Shown: positions 6,822 through 15,326 of the stretch, one piece after another | Layout of the letters: every line of letters begins with the position of its first letter | How positions within the stretch are numbered: the stretch's first letter is position 1 | Source: a virus | IMG/VR virus record: IMGVR_UViG_3300035199_000145 | Location: 1 to 26,025 of that record | DNA: 26,025 bases | Reading direction: 5' to 3' (one strand) | Position numbers and translations under genes: made by a program | Notes under the pieces: generated by a model | The model's input: the letters and a program-made list of their open reading frames with translations, nothing else | Database searches by the model: none | Told to the model about the DNA's origin: nothing

Positions 6822-8970
6822 AGACTACTTACCTTGGAATAGAAAGAAGGAGCCAGTACCAGTAGTTGATGATAGAACAAGAGGCGCACGAGTAGCTGAG
6901 GATGTCGGTAAGATCGTACAAGACATCAAGCTGGCCATAGGGCAGGCAGAACCCAACAAACCATCCGCACGAGTAGTGAAGATGGAGCGTAGGGCAGCCA
7001 ACCCAGCCATAGGCTACAACGTTGTATCTACACCCCTCGGGTCTAGGAACAACAATTTTAGGGGCCCATTCCATGACCTGAGCGAAATTGCCAGGGCGGT
7101 GGATACGGAGTCACTATTGGCGCGCTCAATCCAGAAGCATAGGGAGCTAATCCTCAAGGAGGGCTACGACCTACGCGGTAAGGACAAGGATACCATCAAG
7201 TACATCAAGGACAGGCTCAGAGAGTTCGAGTGGGTCACAGACGTGACTACCGAGCAATGGGTGAGAGATCTAGCTACTAACATAGTGACTTTCTCAACCG
7301 CGTTCATGGTACTGAGGAGAGACCCCCTCAAGTCTAGCGGCAATGTTATCCGTAGACACGGCAAGAGGCTAGATCCGATTGCTGGTATCTTCCCTATGGA
7401 TCCGGTGTCTGTATTGGTGGAGCAGAACCTCCACGGCAGGCCGACCAGATGGAAGCAGGATATCGAGGGGCACATCAAGATCCATGATTCTGATGATGTC
7501 ATAGATCTCACTATAGATCGCAAGACTGGCTTCGTGTTTGGTACCCCATACTCGATCCCAGTACTAGACGATATTAGAGCACTGAGAAGGTTAGAGGAGC
7601 TTGTAGAACTAGTCACCCATAAGTGGCTGTTCCCCCTATTCCACTACACGGTAGGCACCGAGGAGGAGCCAGCCGGTGTTATCGAACTACCAGATGGCAC
7701 CAGTATGGAAGAGGTGGACATCGTTCGCGCTCAGGTCCAGTCCATGCCCACAGAAGGTGGCATGATTACGCCTCATAGACATCAGATCGAGTTAATTGGT
7801 GCAGAGGGGCAGGTACTGGATATAACTGCGTATATCGAGCATTTCAAAATACGTGTGATGTCCGGCCTGAGATTGTCTGGTATAGACGTGGGTCAGGGGG
7901 ACACTGCTAACCGTGGTACGGCCACCACTATGGCCAAGAGCATGGTTGACTCGGTAAAAGACTACCAGTGCGTACTGTCGGACCATATTACGACTAGGCT
8001 ACTCGACGTCCTCCTACTAGAGGGTGGATTCGATGTGACCCCTGAGAACAGGGTTACCTTCGTCTTCCCAACCCCTGATAGGGAGGAGTTGAGGAGTCAT
8101 CAGAACCATGGGCTGACTCTATTCCAGTCCAACGCAGTGACCATGGATGAGTTCAGGCGTGAGTACCTAAACAGGGAACCCATGAGCCAAGATGAACTTG
8201 AAAATGACACGTTCTTCGGTCTGTTCGAAAGGCCGGAAAGTGAGCTACAGGCTAATATTGCGCTGTCTAAGCCAGCTGGCGGTGGTAGTTCCTCCTTATC
8301 CCCTGGGTCTAAGCCCACTGGGTCGTCTGGAGGTGGTGCCGGTAAGCTCGCCAAGTCCCTAAGTACCCCATCTAATCAGTTTGGAAAAATGCCTACACGA
8401 CCAACAATACCAGCCAATGACTATGTCAATGGCATAATGAACCTATGGTCCGACTTCAAAAATGAAGTGATCGCATCCCCAGGTAAGATCAAGGATGCCT
8501 CTGCTACGTTCGAGGATTGCGCTATTTACACTGGTAAAAGGCACATCCACCGAGCTACAGATGAGGGACTTGAGAAGGCAAAACAGGATTCTGGTAACCA
8601 GGACCTATCGCTATGTCACGAAGTTTATGATGTCTTAATGCTAAAGACGCTTAAAAACGACTTGCAAAAAATCTGTCATAAGCTTATGATTCTAGTTAAG
8701 GATAAGACCAGCGATCCATCTGGTACGTCTGGTGTCTTCGGTGCGGTAGGCATAGAACTACGCTTCATGATGAGGAGACATACACAGACTGCATACAGGT
8801 ATGGGTACGCGCAGGCCTGCAAGCAAGCAGGTTATGATACGATTGCATTAGAAAATTCTGACGGAGAGACGCAAGATGAAATACGACTTGACAATCTCAC
8901 AGTCAGGGATATGTACGCGCATCTAGAACCTGGATACAACTTGAAAGTCAAAGGAAGGATCGATGGCTAA
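6811..8970 (+). CDS. Portal protein with a C-terminal extension
   Basis: 719 residues from ATG 6811, chosen because AAGGAGG (6797-6803) sits seven bases upstream; TTG and GTG codons further upstream in frame lack a site. The portal is the dodecameric ring through which DNA enters and leaves the capsid. Portal-like features are the early segment with RSIQKHRELILKEGYDLRG, the part around LATNIVTFSTAFMVLRRDP, a beta-rich middle with PMDPVSV, and the long helical section with LRRLEELVELVTHKWLFPL. At about residues 487-525 a Gly/Ser/Pro linker leads to a separate 190-residue C-terminal domain. That domain contains RRHTQTAYRYGYAQACKQAG, which resembles the MuF-type head morphogenesis motif. The gene overlaps both the previous and the following gene. 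Confidence 0.88.
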   Translation: MALRDYLPWNRKKEPVPVVDDRTRGARVAEDVGKIVQDIKLAIGQAEPNKPSARVVKMERRAANPAIGYNVVSTPLGSRNNNFRGPFHDLSEIARAVDTESLLARSIQKHRELILKEGYDLRGKDKDTIKYIKDRLREFEWVTDVTTEQWVRDLATNIVTFSTAFMVLRRDPLKSSGNVIRRHGKRLDPIAGIFPMDPVSVLVEQNLHGRPTRWKQDIEGHIKIHDSDDVIDLTIDRKTGFVFGTPYSIPVLDDIRALRRLEELVELVTHKWLFPLFHYTVGTEEEPAGVIELPDGTSMEEVDIVRAQVQSMPTEGGMITPHRHQIELIGAEGQVLDITAYIEHFKIRVMSGLRLSGIDVGQGDTANRGTATTMAKSMVDSVKDYQCVLSDHITTRLLDVLLLEGGFDVTPENRVTFVFPTPDREELRSHQNHGLTLFQSNAVTMDEFRREYLNREPMSQDELENDTFFGLFERPESELQANIALSKPAGGGSSSLSPGSKPTGSSGGGAGKLAKSLSTPSNQFGKMPTRPTIPANDYVNGIMNLWSDFKNEVIASPGKIKDASATFEDCAIYTGKRHIHRATDEGLEKAKQDSGNQDLSLCHEVYDVLMLKTLKNDLQKICHKLMILVKDKTSDPSGTSGVFGAVGIELRFMMRRHTQTAYRYGYAQACKQAGYDTIALENSDGETQDEIRLDNLTVRDMYAHLEPGYNLKVKGRIDG

Positions 8971-10612
8971 AGAACTTATCATGTATGATCACGTATCGCT
9001 TGAGACACCAGCGATATATTCTGACACGCTCAATCTCCTAGAGGACATGTATTCCCACAACGGGGCAGCCAATGCCCCCACGCTAGCCGCGAACATCCGA
9101 GCTACCCACTCCGGTTATCTCTGCAACAACAGGGTGTATCCTGGCGTTCACATGAGGGACTCCGTAGGTAGCTGGACTAGCAAGTCTCAGGGAGGTACAG
9201 CATCATTCAACAAGCCAGTACTAATCCACCATCGTCAATCAGACGGCGGTGGATTATTTAGTACCGGCATTCCTGCAGAAGATCCCATTGGCAGAGTAAT
9301 GCAGGCAGCCTTCACACAGCTGAAGGAAGGGCAGGACTTTGTCTCTGATTTTCGTACCCCCGCGCATGGGACAGATCTAGGCTCAGGTCACATTAACCTG
9401 GGTGCCATGATCAGTGATCCCGGCGCTATACAGAAAATCCTCGACGGCAGGTACGACTCGGTGAGTGTTGGTTTCAATACTGCCGAAGCTTTGTGCTCTG
9501 TATGCGGGGACGACTGGCTGTCTGACAGTAAGAAGTCGGACGACGAAAGCTGCGATCATAGGCCTGGTAGAACATACGAGATCGACGGGAAGAACTACAA
9601 GTGCTTCTTAGTCACTGGTATCATGAATTACAACGAGGTTAGCTACGTAAATAACCCCGCCAGTCCAAACGCACGCACGCTTAGCAACAATCTCAACGCC
9701 CTTGAATCGGCGATGTCTGGCGACAGTAGTACGCCATTCGAGTCGTTTTCAAATGACGGTTCCGTTCTTTCATTGGCCATTAGGGACTCTGAAGGACATC
9801 ATCTGGAGCTAGTCATGGAGGACGGGCAAAAGGACGAGCTTCCTGACTTAGCTGCTAAGATGATCCAGAGAACCATCGTTGCAATGCCTGAAGTGGCAAT
9901 CGACGACAAGAAAGAGGATGGTAACATGGCAAAGGACAACAAAGAAACCAAGGTCCAGGACGATGTGACCACACCAACTGACAAGGCAGACAGTGTGATC
10001 AGCGACTGGGTAAAGGACAACGACAAGAAAGTACAAGACACAAAGAGCGACGACACGAAGGACCAGAAGACCGACGACGTCAAGGACAATGATCAGAAGG
10101 ATGATGTCAAGGACGACGACAAGGCTGGTCTAGACAAGGCGCTCGCGACAGCACTCAACGCTGTCACAGATGAACGAGATGAGCTCAAGACAGAACTGAA
10201 AGCTTCCAAGAGCGCTCTCGATGCAAAAGTTTCACTATGCAATGAGCTGACCGACGAGATCTCCGAGCTGAAGGCAACTCGGACCAAGGACCTCTCTCGC
10301 CAGCTTGCAGTGATCAATATCAACCTACAGAGGCCAGGCACCCTGAGCATCGGTGGGTCTAGTGAGAAGTTTGACAAGTATGTAGATAGTCTGGCTACAC
10401 GCTCTGATGACTCCCTCACTGACTCGATTACCGACGCTCTACCGGAGCTAGACCTTCTTGTTCGCAACAGGGGCAACGCCCAGTCAACGAATACTGATGT
10501 AAAGGTCGACGATCCTACCATCCAAGGCAAGGATCAGACGAACAACAGTAACGTTGATGTTGATGAGAAGAGCAAGGCCATGTCAGTAGATGACTACCTC
10601 GATTCCCTATAA
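8963..10612 (+). CDS. Prohead protease fused to a scaffold domain
   Basis: 549 residues. Residues about 40-240 look like a capsid maturation serine protease: ATHSGYLCNNRVYPG, then His89/His90 in KPVLIHH, then DSVSVGF (165-171, probable catalytic Ser166 or Ser168), then EVSYVNNPASPNA (225-237). A small Cys/His cluster (C178, C181, C197, H199, C214) sits between the Ser motif and the last strand and may bind zinc. Residues about 300-549 are extremely rich in Asp and Lys and predicted helical, the usual look of a phage scaffold, which helps the capsid protein assemble and is then degraded. The ATG (8963) has AAGGAAGG upstream and overlaps the portal stop by eight bases. The next genes are decoration and capsid proteins, as expected. 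Confidence 0.88.
   Translation: MAKELIMYDHVSLETPAIYSDTLNLLEDMYSHNGAANAPTLAANIRATHSGYLCNNRVYPGVHMRDSVGSWTSKSQGGTASFNKPVLIHHRQSDGGGLFSTGIPAEDPIGRVMQAAFTQLKEGQDFVSDFRTPAHGTDLGSGHINLGAMISDPGAIQKILDGRYDSVSVGFNTAEALCSVCGDDWLSDSKKSDDESCDHRPGRTYEIDGKNYKCFLVTGIMNYNEVSYVNNPASPNARTLSNNLNALESAMSGDSSTPFESFSNDGSVLSLAIRDSEGHHLELVMEDGQKDELPDLAAKMIQRTIVAMPEVAIDDKKEDGNMAKDNKETKVQDDVTTPTDKADSVISDWVKDNDKKVQDTKSDDTKDQKTDDVKDNDQKDDVKDDDKAGLDKALATALNAVTDERDELKTELKASKSALDAKVSLCNELTDEISELKATRTKDLSRQLAVININLQRPGTLSIGGSSEKFDKYVDSLATRSDDSLTDSITDALPELDLLVRNRGNAQSTNTDVKVDDPTIQGKDQTNNSNVDVDEKSKAMSVDDYLDSL
9913..9928 (+). promoter_or_regulatory. Ribosome binding site and start codon inside the protease-scaffold gene
   Basis: AGAGG at 9913-9917 lies eight bases before an in-frame ATG, exactly at the change from the protease part to the acidic scaffold part. 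It decides the proposed internal start. Confidence 0.6.
9926..10612 (+). CDS. Internal in-frame start giving free scaffold protein
   Basis: Codon 322 of the protease-scaffold gene is an ATG (9926) preceded by AGAGG (9913-9917) with an eight-base spacer, a better ribosome binding site than many real starts here. Translation from it gives a 228-residue protein of only the acidic Asp/Lys-rich helical part. This matches the known design in lambda, where scaffold Nu3 is made from an internal start of protease gene C, so that many scaffold copies are made per protease. The protein itself was not observed, so its separate expression is inferred from the start site and domain boundary. Confidence 0.6.
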   Translation: MAKDNKETKVQDDVTTPTDKADSVISDWVKDNDKKVQDTKSDDTKDQKTDDVKDNDQKDDVKDDDKAGLDKALATALNAVTDERDELKTELKASKSALDAKVSLCNELTDEISELKATRTKDLSRQLAVININLQRPGTLSIGGSSEKFDKYVDSLATRSDDSLTDSITDALPELDLLVRNRGNAQSTNTDVKVDDPTIQGKDQTNNSNVDVDEKSKAMSVDDYLDSL

Positions 10613-10626
10613 ACAGGAGATAACAC

Positions 10627-11748
10627 ATGCCAAGTTATAGGATTCCTCGCGGTTTTGCTAGGCGACACCCCTCTTACCAGGAGGTCATGGAAGGCCAGCG
10701 TCCGACAGTCAAGGGACTGCGCGCTGCTCCTTGGCTACCGATTGCCGAAGTAGAACCACGTCACGATGACCCGATTGTAATTCCAGCCGGCACATGGGTT
10801 GGAGTTGTCAATGAAGACGGAGCCAGCACTGGCGCCGTCACGCCATACACTGGCCTAGTCAGTAATGGCACAGCCGGTCACGGTGTCGCTGTGGAGTCGT
10901 ACCTCGTACCTGCTTGTTCAGAGCAGTACAAGGTTCAGTACAGCACAAAAGACACTGATACCACGTTCCACGCAGCTGGAACAATTAATCTTGCCAACGT
11001 AGACGACGGTGGCGGTACCCTAGTAACTGCCGCTGGACTGTCTAGCCTATTCGTCGGACAGACCGGTGTAGGCATTAAGCCTCTTGGTATTGCATACCAG
11101 GACATCTATGCCAGCTGGATCAACGACAACTACCTGAACTATGAGAAGCAGCCCAACATCGGCTTCCTAATGAGCAACCAGATTATCCAGGTTCCTGCTG
11201 TTACGGCACAGGAGCAGGTAATTAAGCCTGGTGACCTCGTTATGATCGATGGCCACACCATTCCGACTGAGACTGGTAGGGCATGGGACCCAACTAACAC
11301 CAACGTAGCAGCCTACGAAATGCGTGTTGGTCACCTCATCTCGGTACAGGATGCGAATGCTGGAGCCCGTGGTTCCGATGCATTGGTGCCACATACGACT
11401 GCTGGTCCGGGTGCGTCAGAAGCATGGCTTGCAGGCGTAACTGGTGCAGTCACGGCTATTGCTAATTCGATTACACGTCAGCCTGAATGGATCGTTGGAC
11501 GTTGCGTCCGCAGGATCAAGATCGCTGCTATTGGCGAAAGCAACACTTACGCCGCGCTATCGGCTAACATCCCGTCAGCACGTAGCAATGTTAACGTAGA
11601 GTGGCGTCATGCCTCTCGTGTACAGACAGTACCAGGGCTGGGACTACAAGGTTCCGGAACTCTAGGTATTCCTGGGCACCTTCTAACGGCTCGTGCCGAT
11701 GCTGAAGGTTTCTGTTACGCACTCGAAATTGCCGTAGGCACTTACTAA
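10627..11748 (+). CDS. Probable capsid decoration (head stabilising) protein
   Basis: 373 residues, mostly beta-type sequence with many Gly, Thr and Val and no membrane segment. The gene lies between scaffold and major capsid genes, the standard place of capsid decoration proteins, and has a good ribosome binding site (AGGAG) before its ATG. Arg codons are mainly CGN, as in the capsid gene, which suggests high expression. At 373 residues it is much longer than the classical lambda D type (about 110). Phrases such as DDPIVIPAGTWVGVV and IKPGDLVMIDG resemble decoration or structural folds, but no exact family can be named. An alternative is another abundant head protein such as a vertex or fibre component. 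Confidence 0.6.
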   Translation: MPSYRIPRGFARRHPSYQEVMEGQRPTVKGLRAAPWLPIAEVEPRHDDPIVIPAGTWVGVVNEDGASTGAVTPYTGLVSNGTAGHGVAVESYLVPACSEQYKVQYSTKDTDTTFHAAGTINLANVDDGGGTLVTAAGLSSLFVGQTGVGIKPLGIAYQDIYASWINDNYLNYEKQPNIGFLMSNQIIQVPAVTAQEQVIKPGDLVMIDGHTIPTETGRAWDPTNTNVAAYEMRVGHLISVQDANAGARGSDALVPHTTAGPGASEAWLAGVTGAVTAIANSITRQPEWIVGRCVRRIKIAAIGESNTYAALSANIPSARSNVNVEWRHASRVQTVPGLGLQGSGTLGIPGHLLTARADAEGFCYALEIAVGTY

Positions 11749-11761
11749 TAGGAGAATTGCC

Positions 11762-13195
11762 ATGAGTAAATTCAATCCAGAACTAGTAGGGAAGGTGTTT
11801 GACAGCGACCAGAAGGAAGTTCTCCTCGACCTACAAGGTGACCTAGCTTCACAGCTAGATTCCAAGATCGAGTCGGGAACTGAAAAAGCTGTTGCATCTA
11901 TCCTGCAGAAGCAGGGCATCGACCGTGAGATCGTTGGTCTTACTGATGCCGAGCAAGCTTACCTCAAGATGCAGAAGACGGTTAGCCGTACCCGCTCACT
12001 GTGGGACAACAACGGCTTCGTTCCAGGGGTTAGGGGACGTATTACTCTCGCAGACCTTCAGAAGAAGGATGTTGCTCACAAGGCTAACTGGGAAAAGAAT
12101 GGACAGATGATCGATGGTGTGTTTAGCACCGATCAGCCGCTCATCCTTCCCCGTGTGCTTGAGCAGGTTGTGCGTGAGTCTATCGAGCCCAACCTAGTAC
12201 TCACTCCGCTGTTCGAGCGTGTCAGTGTTACTGACGCGGGTACGACTATCACCTTCCCTGCTGTTGGTAACGCGCTAGTCGCTGCTGATATCCCAGAGGG
12301 TGGTGAGTACCCAGAGCAGAGCCTTGAGTTCGCCGGTGAGGTCGTAGCGAAGATCGGCAAGTCTGGTGTGGCTGTAAAGCTCACTGACGAGATGATCCGC
12401 TACAGCATGTTCGACATTATGTCGATGCACCTGCGCGCTGCGGGCCGAGCAATGACTCGCCACAAGGAGCAGAAGGTTGCCGACCAGATCTTCGGAAATG
12501 GTACGACTTTCTTCGACAACACCGTCGCTGGTAAGCATACTGCAGGTCGTGGTCCTGATGGTTTCGGTAACGACACCATGACTCTGGACGACATCCTGTT
12601 CCTGTATGCTGACCTATCTAACGCAGGGTTCATCCCTGATACGCTGATCATGCACCCGTTTGCATGGTTCGGTATGGCTCGTGAGCCCGTCATGCGTGAG
12701 CTATTCATGCAAGGTGGGGGACAGGGTATGTACTACCAGAGCTATCAGGGAACCGTTGGTAGTGCAAATGCTTGGCAGGCTAATTCCCTGGTCAACAACA
12801 CTACCTTGGATGACCCGCGTGCGGTCGCGAGTACTTTCACGATCCCCGGAATCACCCCGACACCTCTGAGTGTTATCGTGACTCCCTTCCAGGAGAGCAA
12901 CTCAGCTACTCATACGACTACGATCACTATGTGCTCGCGGTCTGAGCTGGGTCTAATCCTTGAGGATGAGGCACTGGTGACGGAAGAGTGGGATGATCCC
13001 GCGCATGATATCCGTAAGGTGAAGTTCCGTGAGCGCTATGGCCTAGCACTCAAGAACAACGGAACTGCCATTCGCCATGCAAAGAATGTGAACTGGTTCA
13101 ACAAGGGTCACTCCTTCGACGACCTACTCACATGGCAGGCTGGTACTGGTACACTACCTGATATCAGCACTGGTGCTCTCAACATTGTTGGGTAA
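11762..13195 (+). CDS. Major capsid protein, HK97 fold
   Basis: 477 residues. This protein forms the icosahedral shell. An N-terminal helical part of roughly 110 residues (with ESGTEKAVASILQKQG) is likely the delta region that interacts with scaffold and may be cut by the protease. The fold core is recognisable from LFERVSVTDAGTTITFPAV, then EGGEYPEQ (about 178-185), KIGKSGVAVKLTDEMIRYS and the long spine-type helix region. The C-terminal part carries MCSRSELGLILEDEALVTEEW, typical of the P and A domain strands. AGGAG lies at a good distance before ATG 11762. Of 21 Arg codons I count 20 as CGN and one AGG, unlike the early genes in this window. A strong hairpin follows the stop. Confidence 0.93.
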   Translation: MSKFNPELVGKVFDSDQKEVLLDLQGDLASQLDSKIESGTEKAVASILQKQGIDREIVGLTDAEQAYLKMQKTVSRTRSLWDNNGFVPGVRGRITLADLQKKDVAHKANWEKNGQMIDGVFSTDQPLILPRVLEQVVRESIEPNLVLTPLFERVSVTDAGTTITFPAVGNALVAADIPEGGEYPEQSLEFAGEVVAKIGKSGVAVKLTDEMIRYSMFDIMSMHLRAAGRAMTRHKEQKVADQIFGNGTTFFDNTVAGKHTAGRGPDGFGNDTMTLDDILFLYADLSNAGFIPDTLIMHPFAWFGMAREPVMRELFMQGGGQGMYYQSYQGTVGSANAWQANSLVNNTTLDDPRAVASTFTIPGITPTPLSVIVTPFQESNSATHTTTITMCSRSELGLILEDEALVTEEWDDPAHDIRKVKFRERYGLALKNNGTAIRHAKNVNWFNKGHSFDDLLTWQAGTGTLPDISTGALNIVG

Positions 13196-13214
13196 CCGCT
13201 GCTAGATTGATTTT

Positions 13215-13240
13215 GGGAGGGGGATTAACGTCCCCCTCCC
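13215..13240 (+). terminator. Perfect GC-rich hairpin after the capsid gene
   Basis: Arms GGGAGGGGGA (13215-13224) and TCCCCCTCCC (13231-13240) pair perfectly over ten bases around the loop TTAACG. The downstream tract is TTCCCCTT, so the T-run of a classic intrinsic terminator is weak. It may partly terminate, or protect the 3' end of the capsid mRNA. Its arms resemble those of the hairpins at 16414 and 20549. Confidence 0.7.
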
Positions 13241-13265
13241 TTCCCCTTAACGCGAGGACAAGAAT

Positions 13266-13880
13266 ATGCCACCGGCAAAGAAGAAGACAGAAAAGCCTAA
13301 GACAACCAACCTATCCGGCAGCCCTACTCCTAAGCCTAAGGCAACTAGCCTTAGTGGTGGTGTGGTTGCAGATTTCTCTCACTTGCTACAGCCAGGCGAC
13401 AAGGTCAGCCTGAATTGCAGGGTACAGTCACGGTACTATGCCCCTGGGATAGCACTGAATAGGGAAGAGCCGTATGGCTCTGTTCCACAGAGCGCATCAG
13501 CTGCAGACGTAGAGAGATACAACAAATCCCTACAGATGAAGATCCTGTTGAAGGGCCACGTAAAGACCATCGACAGTGGCGCTCCTGAAGTGCTAGACTT
13601 CTACATAGAGAAGCTGGATAGATGTAAGAGTCACATAGACCTTAGGGACCCAGTCATTGGGTTGACTAAGACCGACACAATGATATCTGGCTGGCGACCG
13701 ATAGACATTCTGATCAAGATGCATGAAAGAGAAAGAGACAACATGGCTAGACAACAGGTGCTACAATACCTGGAGCAAGCCAAAAGAGCATCTGGATCAT
13801 GCGGGACCATCAGTGAAGACTTTAATGAAGAAAAGCACGCAAAAGCTGAAACTGTATTCAGGCCAAATTACAACCGGTAA
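13266..13880 (+). CDS. Unknown protein with Lys/Pro-rich N-terminus
   Basis: 204 residues. The first 35 residues are a Lys/Pro/Ser/Thr-rich, probably disordered tail (PPAKKKTEKPK). The rest is mixed alpha/beta, with GDKVSLNCRVQSRYYAPGIA, and ends in a charged helical region (KMHERERDNMARQQVLQYL). GAGGA lies upstream of ATG 13266, just after the hairpin that follows the capsid gene. Position after the capsid gene would suit a head completion or neck protein, but no family is recognised. The stop TAA is followed by one codon and then the ATG of the next gene in the same frame. Confidence 0.7.
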   Translation: MPPAKKKTEKPKTTNLSGSPTPKPKATSLSGGVVADFSHLLQPGDKVSLNCRVQSRYYAPGIALNREEPYGSVPQSASAADVERYNKSLQMKILLKGHVKTIDSGAPEVLDFYIEKLDRCKSHIDLRDPVIGLTKTDTMISGWRPIDILIKMHERERDNMARQQVLQYLEQAKRASGSCGTISEDFNEEKHAKAETVFRPNYNR

Positions 13881-13883
13881 ATC

Positions 13884-15326
13884 ATGGCTACACCAACGGT
13901 ATCTAGCACAACACCCAGTAACGGTGCAACCGATGTAGGTCTGAACGCGACCATAGATGTCGTGTTTTCAACAGGTCTAGATACCACTACAGTTATTCCC
14001 GCGAACTTTCTTCTGACGCATAACGCGTCTAGTATGAAGATCAGTGTGGCCGTTACCTACACTTCGTCTACGAAGACGGTAACGGTCACTCCCAACTCCC
14101 TCCTCTTCAAGAACTCCACATACAAGCTGCGTATAGTCGGTGACGACCTATCTGCCGTTACGGGTGCTGTTGAATCAGACACAGATACCAAGCTAGTAGA
14201 GACGTCGGACATCACGTTTACTACTGGTGATCAGATAGATGTACCTACTGACTCCAAAGACACGACTGAGAAGGCAGCAGAGGGGCAGCTGGATCTACCA
14301 AGCAGCCTCATAGTAGGACCCACTGCTAGGTTCCAGCTTGTATCGGTAAAGCCGAAGAACAACACATACAACTTCACTGGTGACAACATCACCCTGACGT
14401 TCAACAGAGCAGTGAACAACAAGTCAGTCACCGGGAATATCATACTGGAGCAAGTACCCTTCCTAGATGAGGATGGGTGGATTGCTCGCGCCAATTCTGG
14501 CAGCACAGATGACCCATTCATCTTTGCATGGGACGCCTCTGAGTTCCCGAGTACTGCAGTATCTGGATTCCATACACCACCCAACTGGGGCTTCCTCATC
14601 TCTGGCTCAACGGTCAGACTGAACATCGCAGAAGCCTCTGGAAACGCGTACAGGAATATCAGGTACGAGCTAACAGTCACAGAGGATCTATATGACCAGA
14701 CGGGTAACTATCTGACTAGAGATGAGTTCATCACCTTCACTAGCAAGTCGTACCCGGACTACGTTACACCCCGAACAATACGCAATGAAGTAAACTCTGT
14801 CTTTGATAGCCTAAACCTTGACTTTGTACACGAGCTAGTATGGAAGTATTCAGTAGATGCATTCCGCCTAGCCGGTATGTCGAAGAATCAGTTCACTGAT
14901 AACAGCAAGGGTCACAGGGAGATGAAGAACTACGTGAAAGCGTCAACTGCCTTGGCAATTATGAGAGACCTGTTCATGACCAAGACCGTCATGGCGGGTA
15001 TCACGAAGACGCTCGGTGATATGACTATCGCATACCACCCCAACGCCGGTAACGCAGACATGACTAAGCATCCAATACTAAAGCACTACACGGACCTCCT
15101 GAAGAGAGCGGAGAGGGCTATAGCTTTCAGGACTCACATTGGTAGGCCGTTTATTCGTGGCTGGGCCTCAGATCTTGAGCCTTCTAACTACAGGCAGAGG
15201 CTGTGGAAGAACCCCACCACGTCCAGGAACAATTCTGGATTTGTCCAGGCAAGCAACTTGCCAGTGTCTAACACAAGAGGACAAAGAGCCGGTAAGCTAC
15301 CAGGGGTGAATGACTTATGGAGCTAG
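13884..15326 (+). CDS. Virion protein with two Ig-like (Big_5 type) domains
   Basis: 480 residues. Residues about 4-115 match bacterial Ig-like domains of the Big_5/SbsA type: SSTTPSNGATDVGLNATIDV, KTVTVTPNSLL, and the ending ITFTTGD. A second similar domain spans about 149-287 (NNTYNFTGDNITLTFNRAVN, ending EFITFTSK). Residues from about 290 on are helical (VHELVWKYSVDAFRLAG), with no membrane segment. Ig-like domains occur on many phage surface proteins and are thought to give weak binding to carbohydrates or cells. Its site after the head genes points to a head-surface or neck protein. The start is one codon after the previous stop, with no clear ribosome binding site. Confidence 0.78.
   Translation: MATPTVSSTTPSNGATDVGLNATIDVVFSTGLDTTTVIPANFLLTHNASSMKISVAVTYTSSTKTVTVTPNSLLFKNSTYKLRIVGDDLSAVTGAVESDTDTKLVETSDITFTTGDQIDVPTDSKDTTEKAAEGQLDLPSSLIVGPTARFQLVSVKPKNNTYNFTGDNITLTFNRAVNNKSVTGNIILEQVPFLDEDGWIARANSGSTDDPFIFAWDASEFPSTAVSGFHTPPNWGFLISGSTVRLNIAEASGNAYRNIRYELTVTEDLYDQTGNYLTRDEFITFTSKSYPDYVTPRTIRNEVNSVFDSLNLDFVHELVWKYSVDAFRLAGMSKNQFTDNSKGHREMKNYVKASTALAIMRDLFMTKTVMAGITKTLGDMTIAYHPNAGNADMTKHPILKHYTDLLKRAERAIAFRTHIGRPFIRGWASDLEPSNYRQRLWKNPTTSRNNSGFVQASNLPVSNTRGQRAGKLPGVNDLWS

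Noticed and set aside
13196-13265. A promoter in the gap after the capsid gene
   Set aside because: No pair of -35 and -10 like boxes at proper spacing could be seen; only the hairpin and a GAGGA ribosome binding site are supported.
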